A stretch of 11,407 nt of DNA from Pseudomonas sp. (GTDB taxonomy: Bacteria; Pseudomonadota; Gammaproteobacteria; Pseudomonadales; Pseudomonadaceae): assembly GCA_029239415.1 (NCBI GenBank), contig JAQZAY010000098.1:1-11407 (forward strand), in the 5' to 3' direction. The stretch's first letter is position 1. The number at the start of each line of letters is the position of its first letter. Positions 1 to 8,397 of this stretch are shown in pieces. The translations under genes and the position numbers were made by a program. Below the pieces are notes generated by a model. That model searched no databases. It saw only the letters and a program-made list of their open reading frames with translations, and was not told the origin of the DNA.

Positions 1-45
1 GTCATCGTCGATGTCAAACTCCGGCACTTCTTTACTGAGAGCCAT
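1..45 (-). CDS. rpoS: RNA polymerase sigma factor RpoS, N-terminal fragment (cut by window edge)
   Basis: Only the first 15 codons are present, reading MALSKEVPEFDIDDD, which matches the conserved start of Pseudomonas RpoS. RpoS is the stationary-phase and general-stress sigma factor that directs core RNA polymerase in the cytoplasm. None of the sigma domains fall inside the window. The ATG is preceded by AGGA (54-57) with 8 nt spacing, which supports this start. The gene follows nlpD with a 106-bp gap, the usual gammaproteobacterial arrangement. Its main promoter is inferred to lie inside nlpD (see the PsrA box at 458-471), giving a leader of several hundred nucleotides. Identity rests on 15 residues plus context, but the nlpD-rpoS linkage makes it secure. 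Confidence 0.95.
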   Translation of the reverse strand, partial: MALSKEVPEFDIDDD

Positions 46-60
46 TGTTATAGTCCTTTG

Positions 61-76
61 CTGAGTTCGAACTCAG
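61..76 (-). promoter_or_regulatory. Perfect 16-bp palindrome in the rpoS leader
   Basis: CTGAGTTCGAACTCAG is identical on both strands. It lies 3 nt upstream of the AGGA Shine-Dalgarno of rpoS. In RNA it can form a 6-bp stem (CUGAGU/ACUCAG) closed by a UCGA tetraloop. There is no following U-tract, so it is not an intrinsic terminator. It could structure the ribosome-loading region or be a DNA site for a dimeric protein. Both readings are inference. Confidence 0.5.
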
Positions 77-88
77 ACTCGAGCGGCG

Positions 89-143
89 CCTGATTCCCTG
101 GCAGCGCTGAAGCCTGTCCCCACTACGCCAGGAACAGGTCAGG
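89..143 (-). other. Imperfect inverted repeat between nlpD and rpoS
   Basis: CCTGGC (97-102) pairs with GCCAGG (127-132), extended by TT/AA after one bulged base. The outer arms CCTGA (89-93) and TCAGG (139-143) also match. Together they could fold most of the nlpD-rpoS spacer of the rpoS leader into an interrupted stem. No U-tract follows, so a leader structure is more likely than a terminator. Pairing was read by eye, with no folding energy computed. Confidence 0.3.
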
Positions 144-151
144 CACAACAA

Positions 152-1009
152 TCAGCGGCTTGGCAAAAACTGCAGTGGGTCGACGGGTTTACCCTGGCGG
201 CGAATCTCGAAATGCAGCTTCACCCGGTCAGCACCTGTGGACCCCATCTCGGCAATAGTCTGCCCAACCTTGACTTGCTGCCCCTCCCGAACCAAAAGCC
301 TGCGGTTGTGGCCGTAGGCACTGACATAGGTATCGCTGTGCTTGATGATGATCAGCTCGCCGTAGCCCCGCAAGCCACTCCCGGCGTAAACCACTGATCC
401 ATTTGCAGCAGCAAAAACAGGCTGTCCCAAATCTCCGGCGATATCAACGCCTTTATTCAAACTACCGTTTGAAGCAAATTTTCCAATTACCACGCCGTTT
501 GCAGGCCACACCCAACTGCCGGCGGATCGCTCTGCGGCGGGCACCCGAGCTGGCGCGGCCGGCGTGGCGATGGCCATTGTTGACGCCGGTTTGCTGGCGC
601 TGGAGGCAGGGGCTGGAGGAGTTCCGACTGGCCGACGAATGACCGTCGTGGTGCTCGACGAGGACGTCCCGGAGACCACTTTGGTGTTCCCTCCAGTGCC
701 GCTGCTGAAGCGTATCGGCTGGTCTGGGCGGATGGTGTAGGGCGCGGCGATGCCATTGCGTGCGGCCAGCTCCTTGTAATCCCAGCCATAGCGGAACGCG
801 ATGGAGAACAGCGTGTCCCCCGGCCTGACGATGTACTGCCCCGAGGTCACCGTCGGACGCTTGGGCGCCGCACTGTTGCGATCGACCACCCGAGCGCCCC
901 CGGAGGGGGTGCTGGAGCAGCCGGCGAGCAGCATGCCCATGGCCAGTGCAATCACCAGAAGCCTGAAGCTCGATCGATCCCTGCGCTGCTGAATGATTGT
1001 ATGCCCCAC
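152..1009 (-). CDS. nlpD: NlpD-type LysM/LytM lipoprotein, activator of cell-wall amidase
   Basis: The 285-residue protein begins with a lipoprotein signal peptide: basic N-terminus, hydrophobic residues 17-29, and lipobox LLAGC with the acylated cysteine at 31. A LysM peptidoglycan-binding domain spans about 58-101, then a Ser/Pro/Ala-rich linker to about 165, then an M23 (LytM) domain at about 166-282. The M23 metal ligands are degenerate. The HxxxD motif reads NKGVD (185-189) and the HxH motif reads KLH (264-266), as in E. coli NlpD. It is therefore probably a non-catalytic activator of an AmiC-type amidase in septum splitting. The start is GTG at 1009, behind AGAGGAAG with good spacing. 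The coding sequence also hosts the rpoS promoter. Family membership is secure; the exact amidase partner is inferred. Confidence 0.93.
   Translation of the reverse strand: MGHTIIQQRRDRSSFRLLVIALAMGMLLAGCSSTPSGGARVVDRNSAAPKRPTVTSGQYIVRPGDTLFSIAFRYGWDYKELAARNGIAAPYTIRPDQPIRFSSGTGGNTKVVSGTSSSSTTTVIRRPVGTPPAPASSASKPASTMAIATPAAPARVPAAERSAGSWVWPANGVVIGKFASNGSLNKGVDIAGDLGQPVFAAANGSVVYAGSGLRGYGELIIIKHSDTYVSAYGHNRRLLVREGQQVKVGQTIAEMGSTGADRVKLHFEIRRQGKPVDPLQFLPSR
458..471 (-). promoter_or_regulatory. PsrA operator of the rpoS promoter, inside nlpD
   Basis: CAAAC-N4-GTTTG is a perfect match to the Pseudomonas PsrA consensus (C/GAAAC N2-4 GTTTG/C). PsrA is the TetR-family regulator that activates rpoS in fluorescent pseudomonads. 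The box is centred about 420 bp upstream of the rpoS ATG. That agrees with the known rpoS promoter, whose start lies a little under 400 nt upstream in P. aeruginosa. It overlays nlpD codons around residues 180-184. No convincing -35/-10 pair could be assigned by eye downstream. The start of transcription is expected between about 400 and 440. Confidence 0.8.
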
Positions 1010-1037
1010 CCGCCGCTTCCTCTCATGGTGACGTTAC

Positions 1038-1055
1038 GAAATGCAATATTGTTTC
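1038..1055 (-). promoter_or_regulatory. AT-rich imperfect dyad upstream of nlpD, possible promoter region
   Basis: Within the GC-rich pcm-nlpD spacer there is a short AT-rich tract with a CAATATTG core flanked by GAAA and TTTC, an imperfect dyad about 30-45 bp upstream of the nlpD start. On the minus strand it includes TTGAAA, but no good -10 stands at proper spacing. It is a candidate nlpD promoter or operator on composition only. Confidence 0.2.
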
Positions 1056-1111
1056 AATCATGACCGTGCCGCCCCAGGTGCAGGCATCGGCTCTGCCCCC
1101 GGGGATAACGG

Positions 1112-1146
1112 CCAGGGCCCCGCCAGATAGACAGGGCGGCGCCTGG
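1112..1146 (-). other. GC-rich hairpin in the pcm-nlpD spacer
   Basis: CCAGGGCCCCGCC (1112-1124) and GGCGGCGCCTGG (1135-1146) can pair with one or two interruptions around a loop of about 10 nt. No T-run follows on either strand, so a classical terminator is not supported. It may slow read-through from pcm or protect mRNA ends. Confidence 0.3.
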
Positions 1147-1182
1147 AGAATTCGCAGTCGCTGCAAATATTAACGGTGCGGA

Positions 1183-2596
<1,414 letters not shown>

Positions 2597-2609
<13 letters not shown>

Positions 2610-3655
2610 GGGCTGTCCGTGTGCCCTGCCGGCATCAGGTCGACAAGCTCGCGCACCACGACGGTGGCGAAGCATCCGGCCGGCAGGACGAATTGCAGTT
2701 GCAGGATATCAGGCTCCGGATAATGCCACGTCAGCTCGCCAATAGGGAGCCGCAGTATGCGACGTTCGTGGCTCATGCCGGCTCGGGACAACCACTGGCA
2801 AAATGCCGCATTTTCCTCGCCCACGCGCTGCTCCAGCTGCGCGGTTGCGCCTTGCGTGGGGCTCGGGCCCTCGCCCCAGAGCGGGCCCGTGGGGTGCAGG
2901 TCGAGGATGGCCAGGCGCGGATCGGAACACTCCTGCTCACCGGCGGGGAAAAAGCTGCGGCTATCGGTGAACGCCAGCAGGTCGCCGACCTGTGCCCGTT
3001 GCCAGCTGCCCTCGGCCACCCGCGCCGCGAGCACCTGGTTGAACAGGTAGCTGCGCGCGGTCGACAGCAGGCGCGAACGCGTGTTGCGCTGCTCGGGCAG
3101 GGCTGCGCGGTCGGCCCAGCCGCGGGCGTCGACCAGGTTGCCGCCGGCATGGCCGAAGCGCTGGCTGCCAAAGTAGTTGGGCACGCCCTGTTGCTTTAGC
3201 TGGGCAAGGCGCGCATCCAGCGCCGCGTGGTCGGCGGCCAGGTTGGTCAGGCGCAGGGTGAAGCCGTTGGCCGAGTGGGCGCCGCGCTGCAGCTTGCGCA
3301 GGTGGCGCACCTGCCTGAGGATGCGCAGGCTGGCATCCTCGGCGCGCGACAGGTCAGGGTCGGCCTTGCCAGGCAGGTGCAGGCTGAACCACTGGCGGGT
3401 CAGCGCCTGGCGGTCCTTGAGGCCGGCATAGCTGATGTTGCGCAGCGGCACGCCGCTGGCCCGTGCCAGGCGCCGGGCCGCCTCCTCGGTATTGAGCTCG
3501 CGTTTCTCGACCCACAGCCACAGGTGCTCGCCCTGGCCCGACAGCGGGATATCCAGCACTTCGTCGACCTGGAAATCTTCGGCGACCGCCTTGAGCACGG
3601 CCGTGCCCAGCGCCTGGCCGCAGGCGCGTGGCCCGAGCAGTTCGGATTCGGTCAT
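2597..3655 (-). CDS. truD: tRNA pseudouridine(13) synthase TruD
   Basis: A 352-residue enzyme (E. coli TruD is 349) that converts uridine 13 of tRNA-Glu to pseudouridine. The catalytic aspartate is D81 in [16 protein letters not shown], equivalent to E. coli D80. [14 protein letters not shown] at 160-173 is the second conserved motif and opens the TRUD-specific insertion domain. The ATG at 3655 overlaps the ispF stop in ATGA. No Shine-Dalgarno precedes it, so translation probably depends on ribosomes finishing ispF. The 3' end overlaps surE by 13 bp. Length, motifs and neighbours all agree. Confidence 0.95.
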
Positions 3656-4125
3656 GCTGGCAGCAGCAGGGCGACCGCGTGCACGGCGATGCCCTCCTCG
3701 CGGCCGGCAAAGCCCAGCTTCTCGGTGGTGGTGGCCTTGACGTTGACCTGGTCGAGTTCGACGTTCAGGTCCTGGGCGATCAACTGGCGCATGGTCTCGA
3801 TGTGCGGGGCCATCTTCGGCGCCTGGGCAACGATGGTGGCGTCGACGTTGCCGACCTTCCAGCCCTTGGCCAGGACGACCTTGACGACGTGGCGCAACAG
3901 CACGCGGCTGTCGGCGCCCTTGAACTGCGGGTCGGTATCGGGAAAGTGCTTGCCGATGTCGCCCAGCGCGGCGGCGCCCAGCAATGCGTCGCTCAGGGCA
4001 TGCAACACGACATCGCCGTCGGAGTGGGCCAGCAGGCCGAACCTGTGCGCGATGCGCACCCCGCCCAAGGTAATGAAATCGCCGTCCGTGAAGCGGTGCA
4101 CATCGTAGCCGTGGCCAATACGCAT
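3652..4125 (-). CDS. ispF: 2-C-methyl-D-erythritol 2,4-cyclodiphosphate synthase
   Basis: A 157-residue enzyme of the MEP isoprenoid pathway. It cyclises CDP-methylerythritol 2-phosphate to MEcPP and releases CMP. The N-terminus [10 protein letters not shown] gives zinc ligands D8 and H10; H42 in [13 protein letters not shown] is the third. [10 protein letters not shown] (56-65) and the C-terminal [10 protein letters not shown] are conserved family motifs. The length is full. The ATG at 4125 is fixed by the canonical N-terminus. Its only plausible Shine-Dalgarno (AGGG, 9 nt upstream) lies in the 3' arm of a terminator-like hairpin that abuts the start codon. IspF acts two steps after IspD, whose gene lies across the formaldehyde module. 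Confidence 0.97.
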   Translation of the reverse strand: MRIGHGYDVHRFTDGDFITLGGVRIAHRFGLLAHSDGDVVLHALSDALLGAAALGDIGKHFPDTDPQFKGADSRVLLRHVVKVVLAKGWKVGNVDATIVAQAPKMAPHIETMRQLIAQDLNVELDQVNVKATTTEKLGFAGREEGIAVHAVALLLPA

Positions 4126-4126
4126 A

Positions 4127-4154
4127 GAAAAACGCCCTGATTGAGTCAGGGCGT
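4127..4154 (-). terminator. Rho-independent terminator hairpin abutting the ispF start
   Basis: On the minus strand a perfect 9-bp stem (ACGCCCTGA / TCAGGGCGT) with a 5-nt loop is followed by a run of five Ts, counting the last T of the stem. It lies downstream of fghA in the correct orientation to end the adhC-fghA transcript. The ispF ATG begins only 2 nt beyond the Ts and C. The 3' arm holds the AGGG that would be the ispF ribosome-binding site. Confidence 0.75.
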
Positions 4155-4155
4155 G

Positions 4156-4161
4156 ATTCTA
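4156..4161 (-). promoter_or_regulatory. Possible -10 hexamer for ispF
   Basis: TAGAAT on the minus strand matches 5 of 6 bases of the sigma-70 -10 consensus. It sits just before the terminator stem. If used, transcription would start inside the 5' arm of the stem, giving a leader of roughly 25 nt that keeps AGGG but cannot form the full hairpin. No -35 is recognisable at 17 bp spacing, so this is weak. Confidence 0.25.
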
Positions 4162-4171
4162 CCTGCTTTGC

Positions 4172-4186
4172 CCCGCCTTGGGCGGG
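4172..4186. other. Short GC-rich hairpin after fghA
   Basis: CCCGCC (4172-4177) and GGCGGG (4181-4186) form a 6-bp stem with a 3-nt loop, 11 bp past the fghA stop. There is no T-tract on the minus strand. It may add to termination or 3'-end protection with the neighbouring U-tract hairpin. Confidence 0.35.
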
Positions 4187-4196
4187 CTTTGTCCGT

Positions 4197-5051
4197 CTAC
4201 AGGCGCCCCAGCGCCACGGCGTGATGGCGCAGGTGCTCGTCGATGAAGCTGGCGATGAAGTAGTAGCTGTGGTCGTAGCCGGGCTGCAAACGCAGGGTCA
4301 GCGCATGGCCAGCTTTTTTCGCGGCCTGCTCCAGTGCCTCGGGCTTGAGCTGGTCGACCAGGAAGTCGTCGCGGTCGCCCTGGTCGACCAGCAGCGGCGG
4401 ACACTGCCCTGCCGGTGTCTCGGCCAGCAGCACGCTGGCGTCCCATTCGCGCCAGCGCGCCCGATCGTCCCCAAGGTAGCGGGAAAACGCCTTTTCCCCC
4501 CAAGGACAATCCAGCGGATTGCAGATGGGCGAGAACGCCGAGACCGACTGGTAGCGCCCCGGGTTGCGCAGCGCCGACACCAGCGCGCCGTGCCCGCCCA
4601 TGGAGTGGCCACTGATGCTGCGCTGGTCGGACGCAGGGAAATGCGCCTCGACCAGAGCCGGCAGCTCATCGACCACGTAGTCGTGCATGCGGTAGTGCTG
4701 CGCCCAGGGCTGCTGGGTGGCATTGAGGTAGAAACCGGCACCCTTGCCGAAGTCCCAGCCCCCTTCCGGGTCGCCTGGTACGTGCTCGCCACGCGGGCTG
4801 GTATCGGGGGCCACGATGATCAGCCCGAGCTCGGCGGCAAGCCGGTGGGCGCCGGCCTTCTGCATGAAGTTCTCGTCCGTGCAGGTCAGCCCGCTGAGCC
4901 AGTACAGCACCGGCAGCTTCTCGCCCTGCTCGGCCTGGGGTGGCAGGTACACGGCGAACACCATGTCGCAGCCGAGCGTGTGCGAAGCGTGCCGATAGCG
5001 CTTGTGCCAGCCGCCGAAGCTTTTCTGGCAAGAGATGTTTTCCAGGCTCAT
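4197..5051 (-). CDS. fghA: S-formylglutathione hydrolase
   Basis: A 284-residue alpha/beta-hydrolase of the esterase D family. It hydrolyses S-formylglutathione to formate and glutathione, the second step of glutathione-dependent formaldehyde oxidation in the cytoplasm. The nucleophile is S150 in the elbow GHSMGG (148-153). D226 in QGDRDDF and H261 in PGYDHSYYF complete the triad. [17 protein letters not shown] (51-67) is a conserved family segment. The ATG at 5051 is preceded by GAGG at 6 nt and lies 8 bp after the adhC stop, so the two are one operon. The frame stays open further upstream, but only over shadow sequence of adhC. Also called frmB in enterobacteria. Confidence 0.96.
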   Translation of the reverse strand: MSLENISCQKSFGGWHKRYRHASHTLGCDMVFAVYLPPQAEQGEKLPVLYWLSGLTCTDENFMQKAGAHRLAAELGLIIVAPDTSPRGEHVPGDPEGGWDFGKGAGFYLNATQQPWAQHYRMHDYVVDELPALVEAHFPASDQRSISGHSMGGHGALVSALRNPGRYQSVSAFSPICNPLDCPWGEKAFSRYLGDDRARWREWDASVLLAETPAGQCPPLLVDQGDRDDFLVDQLKPEALEQAAKKAGHALTLRLQPGYDHSYYFIASFIDEHLRHHAVALGRL

Positions 5052-5059
5052 GGCTGACC

Positions 5060-6190
<1,131 letters not shown>

Positions 6191-6207
6191 TCATGAGTCC
6201 CACAGTG

Positions 6208-6232
6208 TAATTCACCTGCTTTTGATGAATAA
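6208..6232. promoter_or_regulatory. Dyad in the adhC/gfnR divergent promoter region, candidate operator
   Basis: ATTCA (6210-6214) and TGAAT (6226-6230) are perfect inverted arms separated by exactly 11 bp; the next-but-one outer bases also match (T at 6208, A at 6232). The dyad lies 36 bp before the adhC start and 43 bp before the LysR gene start. That is where a LysR regulator normally binds to control both itself and its target. The bases flanking the 11-bp centre are A and T rather than the usual T-N11-A, so assignment to the LysR protein is inferred. Confidence 0.5.
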
Positions 6233-6274
6233 TCCCGCCAGGCTCAAAACATTATTGCCGTGCAGGGACAATCG

Positions 6275-7171
6275 ATGAATAACCGCTGGGAAGGGATCGA
6301 CGAATTCGTGGCGGTGGCCGAAGCCGGCCAGTTCACGGCGGCGGCAGAGCGCCTGGGTGTTTCGTCGTCGCACGTCAGCCGGCAGATCGCCCGGCTCGAA
6401 GAGCGCTTGCAGACGCGCCTGCTGTACCGCAGCACGCGGCGGGTCACCTTGAGCGAAGCCGGGCAGACCTTCCTGCAGCACTGCCAGCGCCTGCAGGATG
6501 GCCACGAGGAAGCGCTGCGCGCCATGGGCGACCTGGCCAGCGAACCCAAGGGCCTGCTGCGCATGACCTGCGCGGTGGCCTATGGCGAGCGCTTCATCGT
6601 GCCACTGGTGACGCGCTTCATGGCGCTGTACCCGCAGCTGCGCATCGACGTCGAGTTGAGCAATCGCTCGCTGGACCTGTTGCATGAAGGCCTCGACCTG
6701 GCCATTCGCCTTGGCCGCCTGCAGGACTCGCGGCTGGTTGCCACTCGCCTGGCGCCCCGGCGCATGTACCTGTGCGCCTCGCCTTCGTACCTGGAGCGCT
6801 ATGGACGACCGCACAGCCTGTCGGAGCTGGCCCGGCACAATTGCCTGGTCGGCAGTTCGGACATCTGGTCATTGCAGCAGCAAGGCCGGGAGCTGAGCCA
6901 GCGGGTGCAGGGCAACTGGCGCTGCAACAGTGGCCAGGCGGTGCTCGATGCCGCGCTGCAAGGCATGGGCTTGTGCCAGCTGCCGGACTATTACGTGCGC
7001 GAGCACCTGCACAGCGGCGCACTGGTCTCATTGCTCGAAGCGCACCAGCCGCCCAATACTGCGGTCTGGGCGCTCTATCCGCAGCAGCGGCACCTGTCGC
7101 CGAAGGTCAGACGGCTGGTGGATTATCTGAAGGCCGGGTTGGCGGGGTTGCCGGAGTATCGGCAAGGCTGA
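6275..7171 (+). CDS. gfnR: LysR-family regulator next to formaldehyde detoxification operon
   Basis: A 298-residue LysR-type transcriptional regulator. The winged helix-turn-helix is at about residues 5-63, including FTAAAERLGVSSSHVSRQIARLEERL. The effector-binding domain runs from about 90 to the C-terminus. The ATG at 6275 has AGGGA 6 nt upstream. An in-frame GTG at 6260 lacks a good site and was not used. The gene is divergent from adhC-fghA across about 100 bp containing a dyad. The same arrangement in P. aeruginosa carries gfnR, named for control of glutathione-dependent formaldehyde neutralisation; I use that symbol by position. Activation of adhC-fghA in response to a formaldehyde-related signal is inferred, not visible in the protein. 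Confidence 0.8.
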   Translation: MNNRWEGIDEFVAVAEAGQFTAAAERLGVSSSHVSRQIARLEERLQTRLLYRSTRRVTLSEAGQTFLQHCQRLQDGHEEALRAMGDLASEPKGLLRMTCAVAYGERFIVPLVTRFMALYPQLRIDVELSNRSLDLLHEGLDLAIRLGRLQDSRLVATRLAPRRMYLCASPSYLERYGRPHSLSELARHNCLVGSSDIWSLQQQGRELSQRVQGNWRCNSGQAVLDAALQGMGLCQLPDYYVREHLHSGALVSLLEAHQPPNTAVWALYPQQRHLSPKVRRLVDYLKAGLAGLPEYRQG

Positions 7172-7189
7172 GCAGAGGTGCTGGATCAA

Positions 7190-7225
7190 CTGGCCTCTTC
7201 GCGGGTAAACCCGCGAAGAGGCCAG
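7190..7225. repeat. REP-like palindrome of the P. putida type
   Basis: Two perfect 17-bp arms, CTGGCCTCTTCGCGGGT (7190-7206) and its complement (7209-7225), flank a 2-bp centre. The left portion closely matches the P. putida REP consensus as I recall it. The right portion mirrors it completely instead of showing the usual TCCTACAGG-type tail. It lies between the convergent ends of the LysR gene and ispD, 18 bp from one stop and 15 bp from the other. No T-run follows, but so long a stem could still stabilise both mRNA 3' ends. Confidence 0.8.
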
Positions 7226-7240
7226 CGCAGGATGACGATT

Positions 7241-7948
7241 TCAGCGCCTCCCAGCCCAGCGCTGTCTCAACCAGTCCAGGTCTTCCGGCCGGGTGACCTT
7301 GATATTGTCGCTGCGCCCCTCGATCAGCCGCGGCGCCTGCCCGGACCATTCAATGGCCGAGGCCTCATCGGTCACCACCACATCGGACACCAGGCACTCG
7401 GCCAATGCCCGGTGCAAGGCCCCCAGGCGGAACATCTGCGGCGTGTAGGCCTGCCAGATGCTGCTGCGGTCCACGGTGGCGGCAACCCGCCCTTGGGCAT
7501 CAGCCCGTTTCAGGGTATCGCGCGCCGGGACCGCCAGCAGGCCGCCTACCGGGTCATCGGCCAGTTCCGACAACAGCTTGTCCAGGTCGCTGCGCGCCAG
7601 GTTGGGCCGCGCGGCATCGTGGACCAACACCCAGTCGCTGTCAGCTGCGCCTTGGGCATGCAGCAACAGCAAGGCATTGAGCACCGAGTCGGCGCGCTCG
7701 CGCCCACCCGATGCACGCTGGATACGCCGATCGCTGGCGCAGTGCAGGCCAGGCCAGTACGGATCATCTTCGGCAACGCTGACCACCACGCCCTTGAGCG
7801 AGGGGTGGTCGAGAAAACAGTCGAGACTATGCTCGAGAAGGGTCTGCCCGCCCAGCTGCAAGTACTGCTTGGGACGGTCGGCAGCCATGCGGGCACCGAC
7901 GCCCGCGGCAGGAATCACGGCCCAGAAGACCGGCACGGCCTGGGTCAT
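7241..7948 (-). CDS. ispD: 2-C-methyl-D-erythritol 4-phosphate cytidylyltransferase
   Basis: A 235-residue enzyme that joins CTP and MEP to give CDP-methylerythritol in the MEP isoprenoid pathway. The nucleotide-binding signature is VIPAAGVGARMAADRPKQY (11-29), with R20 and K27 equivalent to catalytic residues of E. coli IspD. GGRERADSV (81-89), VLVHDAARP (107-115) and NIKVT (215-219, K217) are the other conserved motifs. The ATG at 7948 overlaps the ftsB stop in ATGA. No Shine-Dalgarno is seen, so coupled translation is likely. Unlike in E. coli, ispF does not follow directly; the REP palindrome and the formaldehyde module intervene. Confidence 0.96.
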   Translation of the reverse strand: MTQAVPVFWAVIPAAGVGARMAADRPKQYLQLGGQTLLEHSLDCFLDHPSLKGVVVSVAEDDPYWPGLHCASDRRIQRASGGRERADSVLNALLLLHAQGAADSDWVLVHDAARPNLARSDLDKLLSELADDPVGGLLAVPARDTLKRADAQGRVAATVDRSSIWQAYTPQMFRLGALHRALAECLVSDVVVTDEASAIEWSGQAPRLIEGRSDNIKVTRPEDLDWLRQRWAGRR

Positions 7949-8223
7949 TGCGGCAGCTGGTAGAGGGTCTCGCCCTCCTTCACCATCCCCAGCTCGTGGC
8001 GGGCACGCTCTTCCACGGTCTCCATGCCTTTCTTCAACTCCAGGACCTCGGCGTCGAGCACGCGGTTGCGTTCGAGCAGCCGCTCGTTCTCGGTGTGCTG
8101 TTCGGCGATCTGCTTTTGCAGCTCGGCCGCTTGCGCAAGGCTGCCATTACCGACCCAGAGGCGGTACTGCAGGCCACCCAACAGCAGGAGCAGGATGAGA
8201 AACAACCAATAGGGACTGCGCAT
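7945..8223 (-). CDS. ftsB: Cell division protein FtsB
   Basis: A 92-residue bitopic inner-membrane protein of the divisome; FtsB joins FtsL and FtsQ to control septal peptidoglycan synthesis. A short cytoplasmic N-terminus MRSPYW is followed by one transmembrane helix (about 6-19, Leu-rich). Then comes a coiled coil of heptad-like Leu/Glu/Arg residues (about 29-75) in the periplasm and a short tail ending ETLYQLPQ. The ATG at 8223 has GGA 8 nt upstream and gives the conserved N-terminus. A TTG-initiated extension to 8265 would put a charged stretch before the membrane helix and was rejected. It overlaps ispD by 4 bp, the common ftsB-ispD pair. Confidence 0.95.
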   Translation of the reverse strand: MRSPYWLFLILLLLLGGLQYRLWVGNGSLAQAAELQKQIAEQHTENERLLERNRVLDAEVLELKKGMETVEERARHELGMVKEGETLYQLPQ

Positions 8224-8285
8224 CACGTTATCCAGGGTTAAAGACCGCCGCACCGAAACCGCCAAACGCAGGCCTCGGATAGCAC

Positions 8286-8309
8286 GAAGCCTGGCCGAGG
8301 CCAGGCTTC
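8286..8309. other. Perfect 11-bp hairpin in the eno-ftsB spacer
   Basis: GAAGCCTGGCC (8286-8296) and GGCCAGGCTTC (8299-8309) are exact complements around a 2-bp centre. In RNA it would form a 10-bp stem and a 4-nt loop. Only TTC stands at the end of the stem on either strand, so termination after eno would be weak. It may be a poor terminator or an mRNA-stabilising stem. Confidence 0.5.
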
Positions 8310-8334
8310 ATTGACAGAAACCTGCAAGAGGACT

Positions 8335-8362
8335 CTGAACCTTCAGTGGGACGAAGGTTCAG
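8335..8362. other. Perfect 10-bp hairpin just after eno
   Basis: CTGAACCTTC (8335-8344) and GAAGGTTCAG (8353-8362) pair exactly across an 8-nt loop, about 35 bp past the eno stop. No T-run follows on the minus strand. With the 8286-8309 stem it forms a tandem pair that fills most of this 174-bp gap, probably marking the processed or protected 3' end of eno mRNA. Confidence 0.5.
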
Positions 8363-8397
8363 CCTGCCGCAGCTGCTGTCTTTTTACCATCTCTTGC

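Noticed and set aside
3227..4140. Plus-strand open frames opposite truD and ispF
   Set aside because: Two overlapping frames both mirror well-supported genes whose catalytic residues are intact, and neither has a ribosome site or a recognisable domain.
8229..8258. TTGGCG-N17-TTTAAC as a sigma-70 promoter for ftsB
   Set aside because: Each hexamer matches only 4 of 6 bases. The implied start of transcription would fall on the ftsB Shine-Dalgarno, leaving almost no leader.
8224..8265. TTG-started extension of ftsB
   Set aside because: It would add 14 polar residues before the membrane helix of FtsB. The ATG at 8223 has its own Shine-Dalgarno and the conserved N-terminus.
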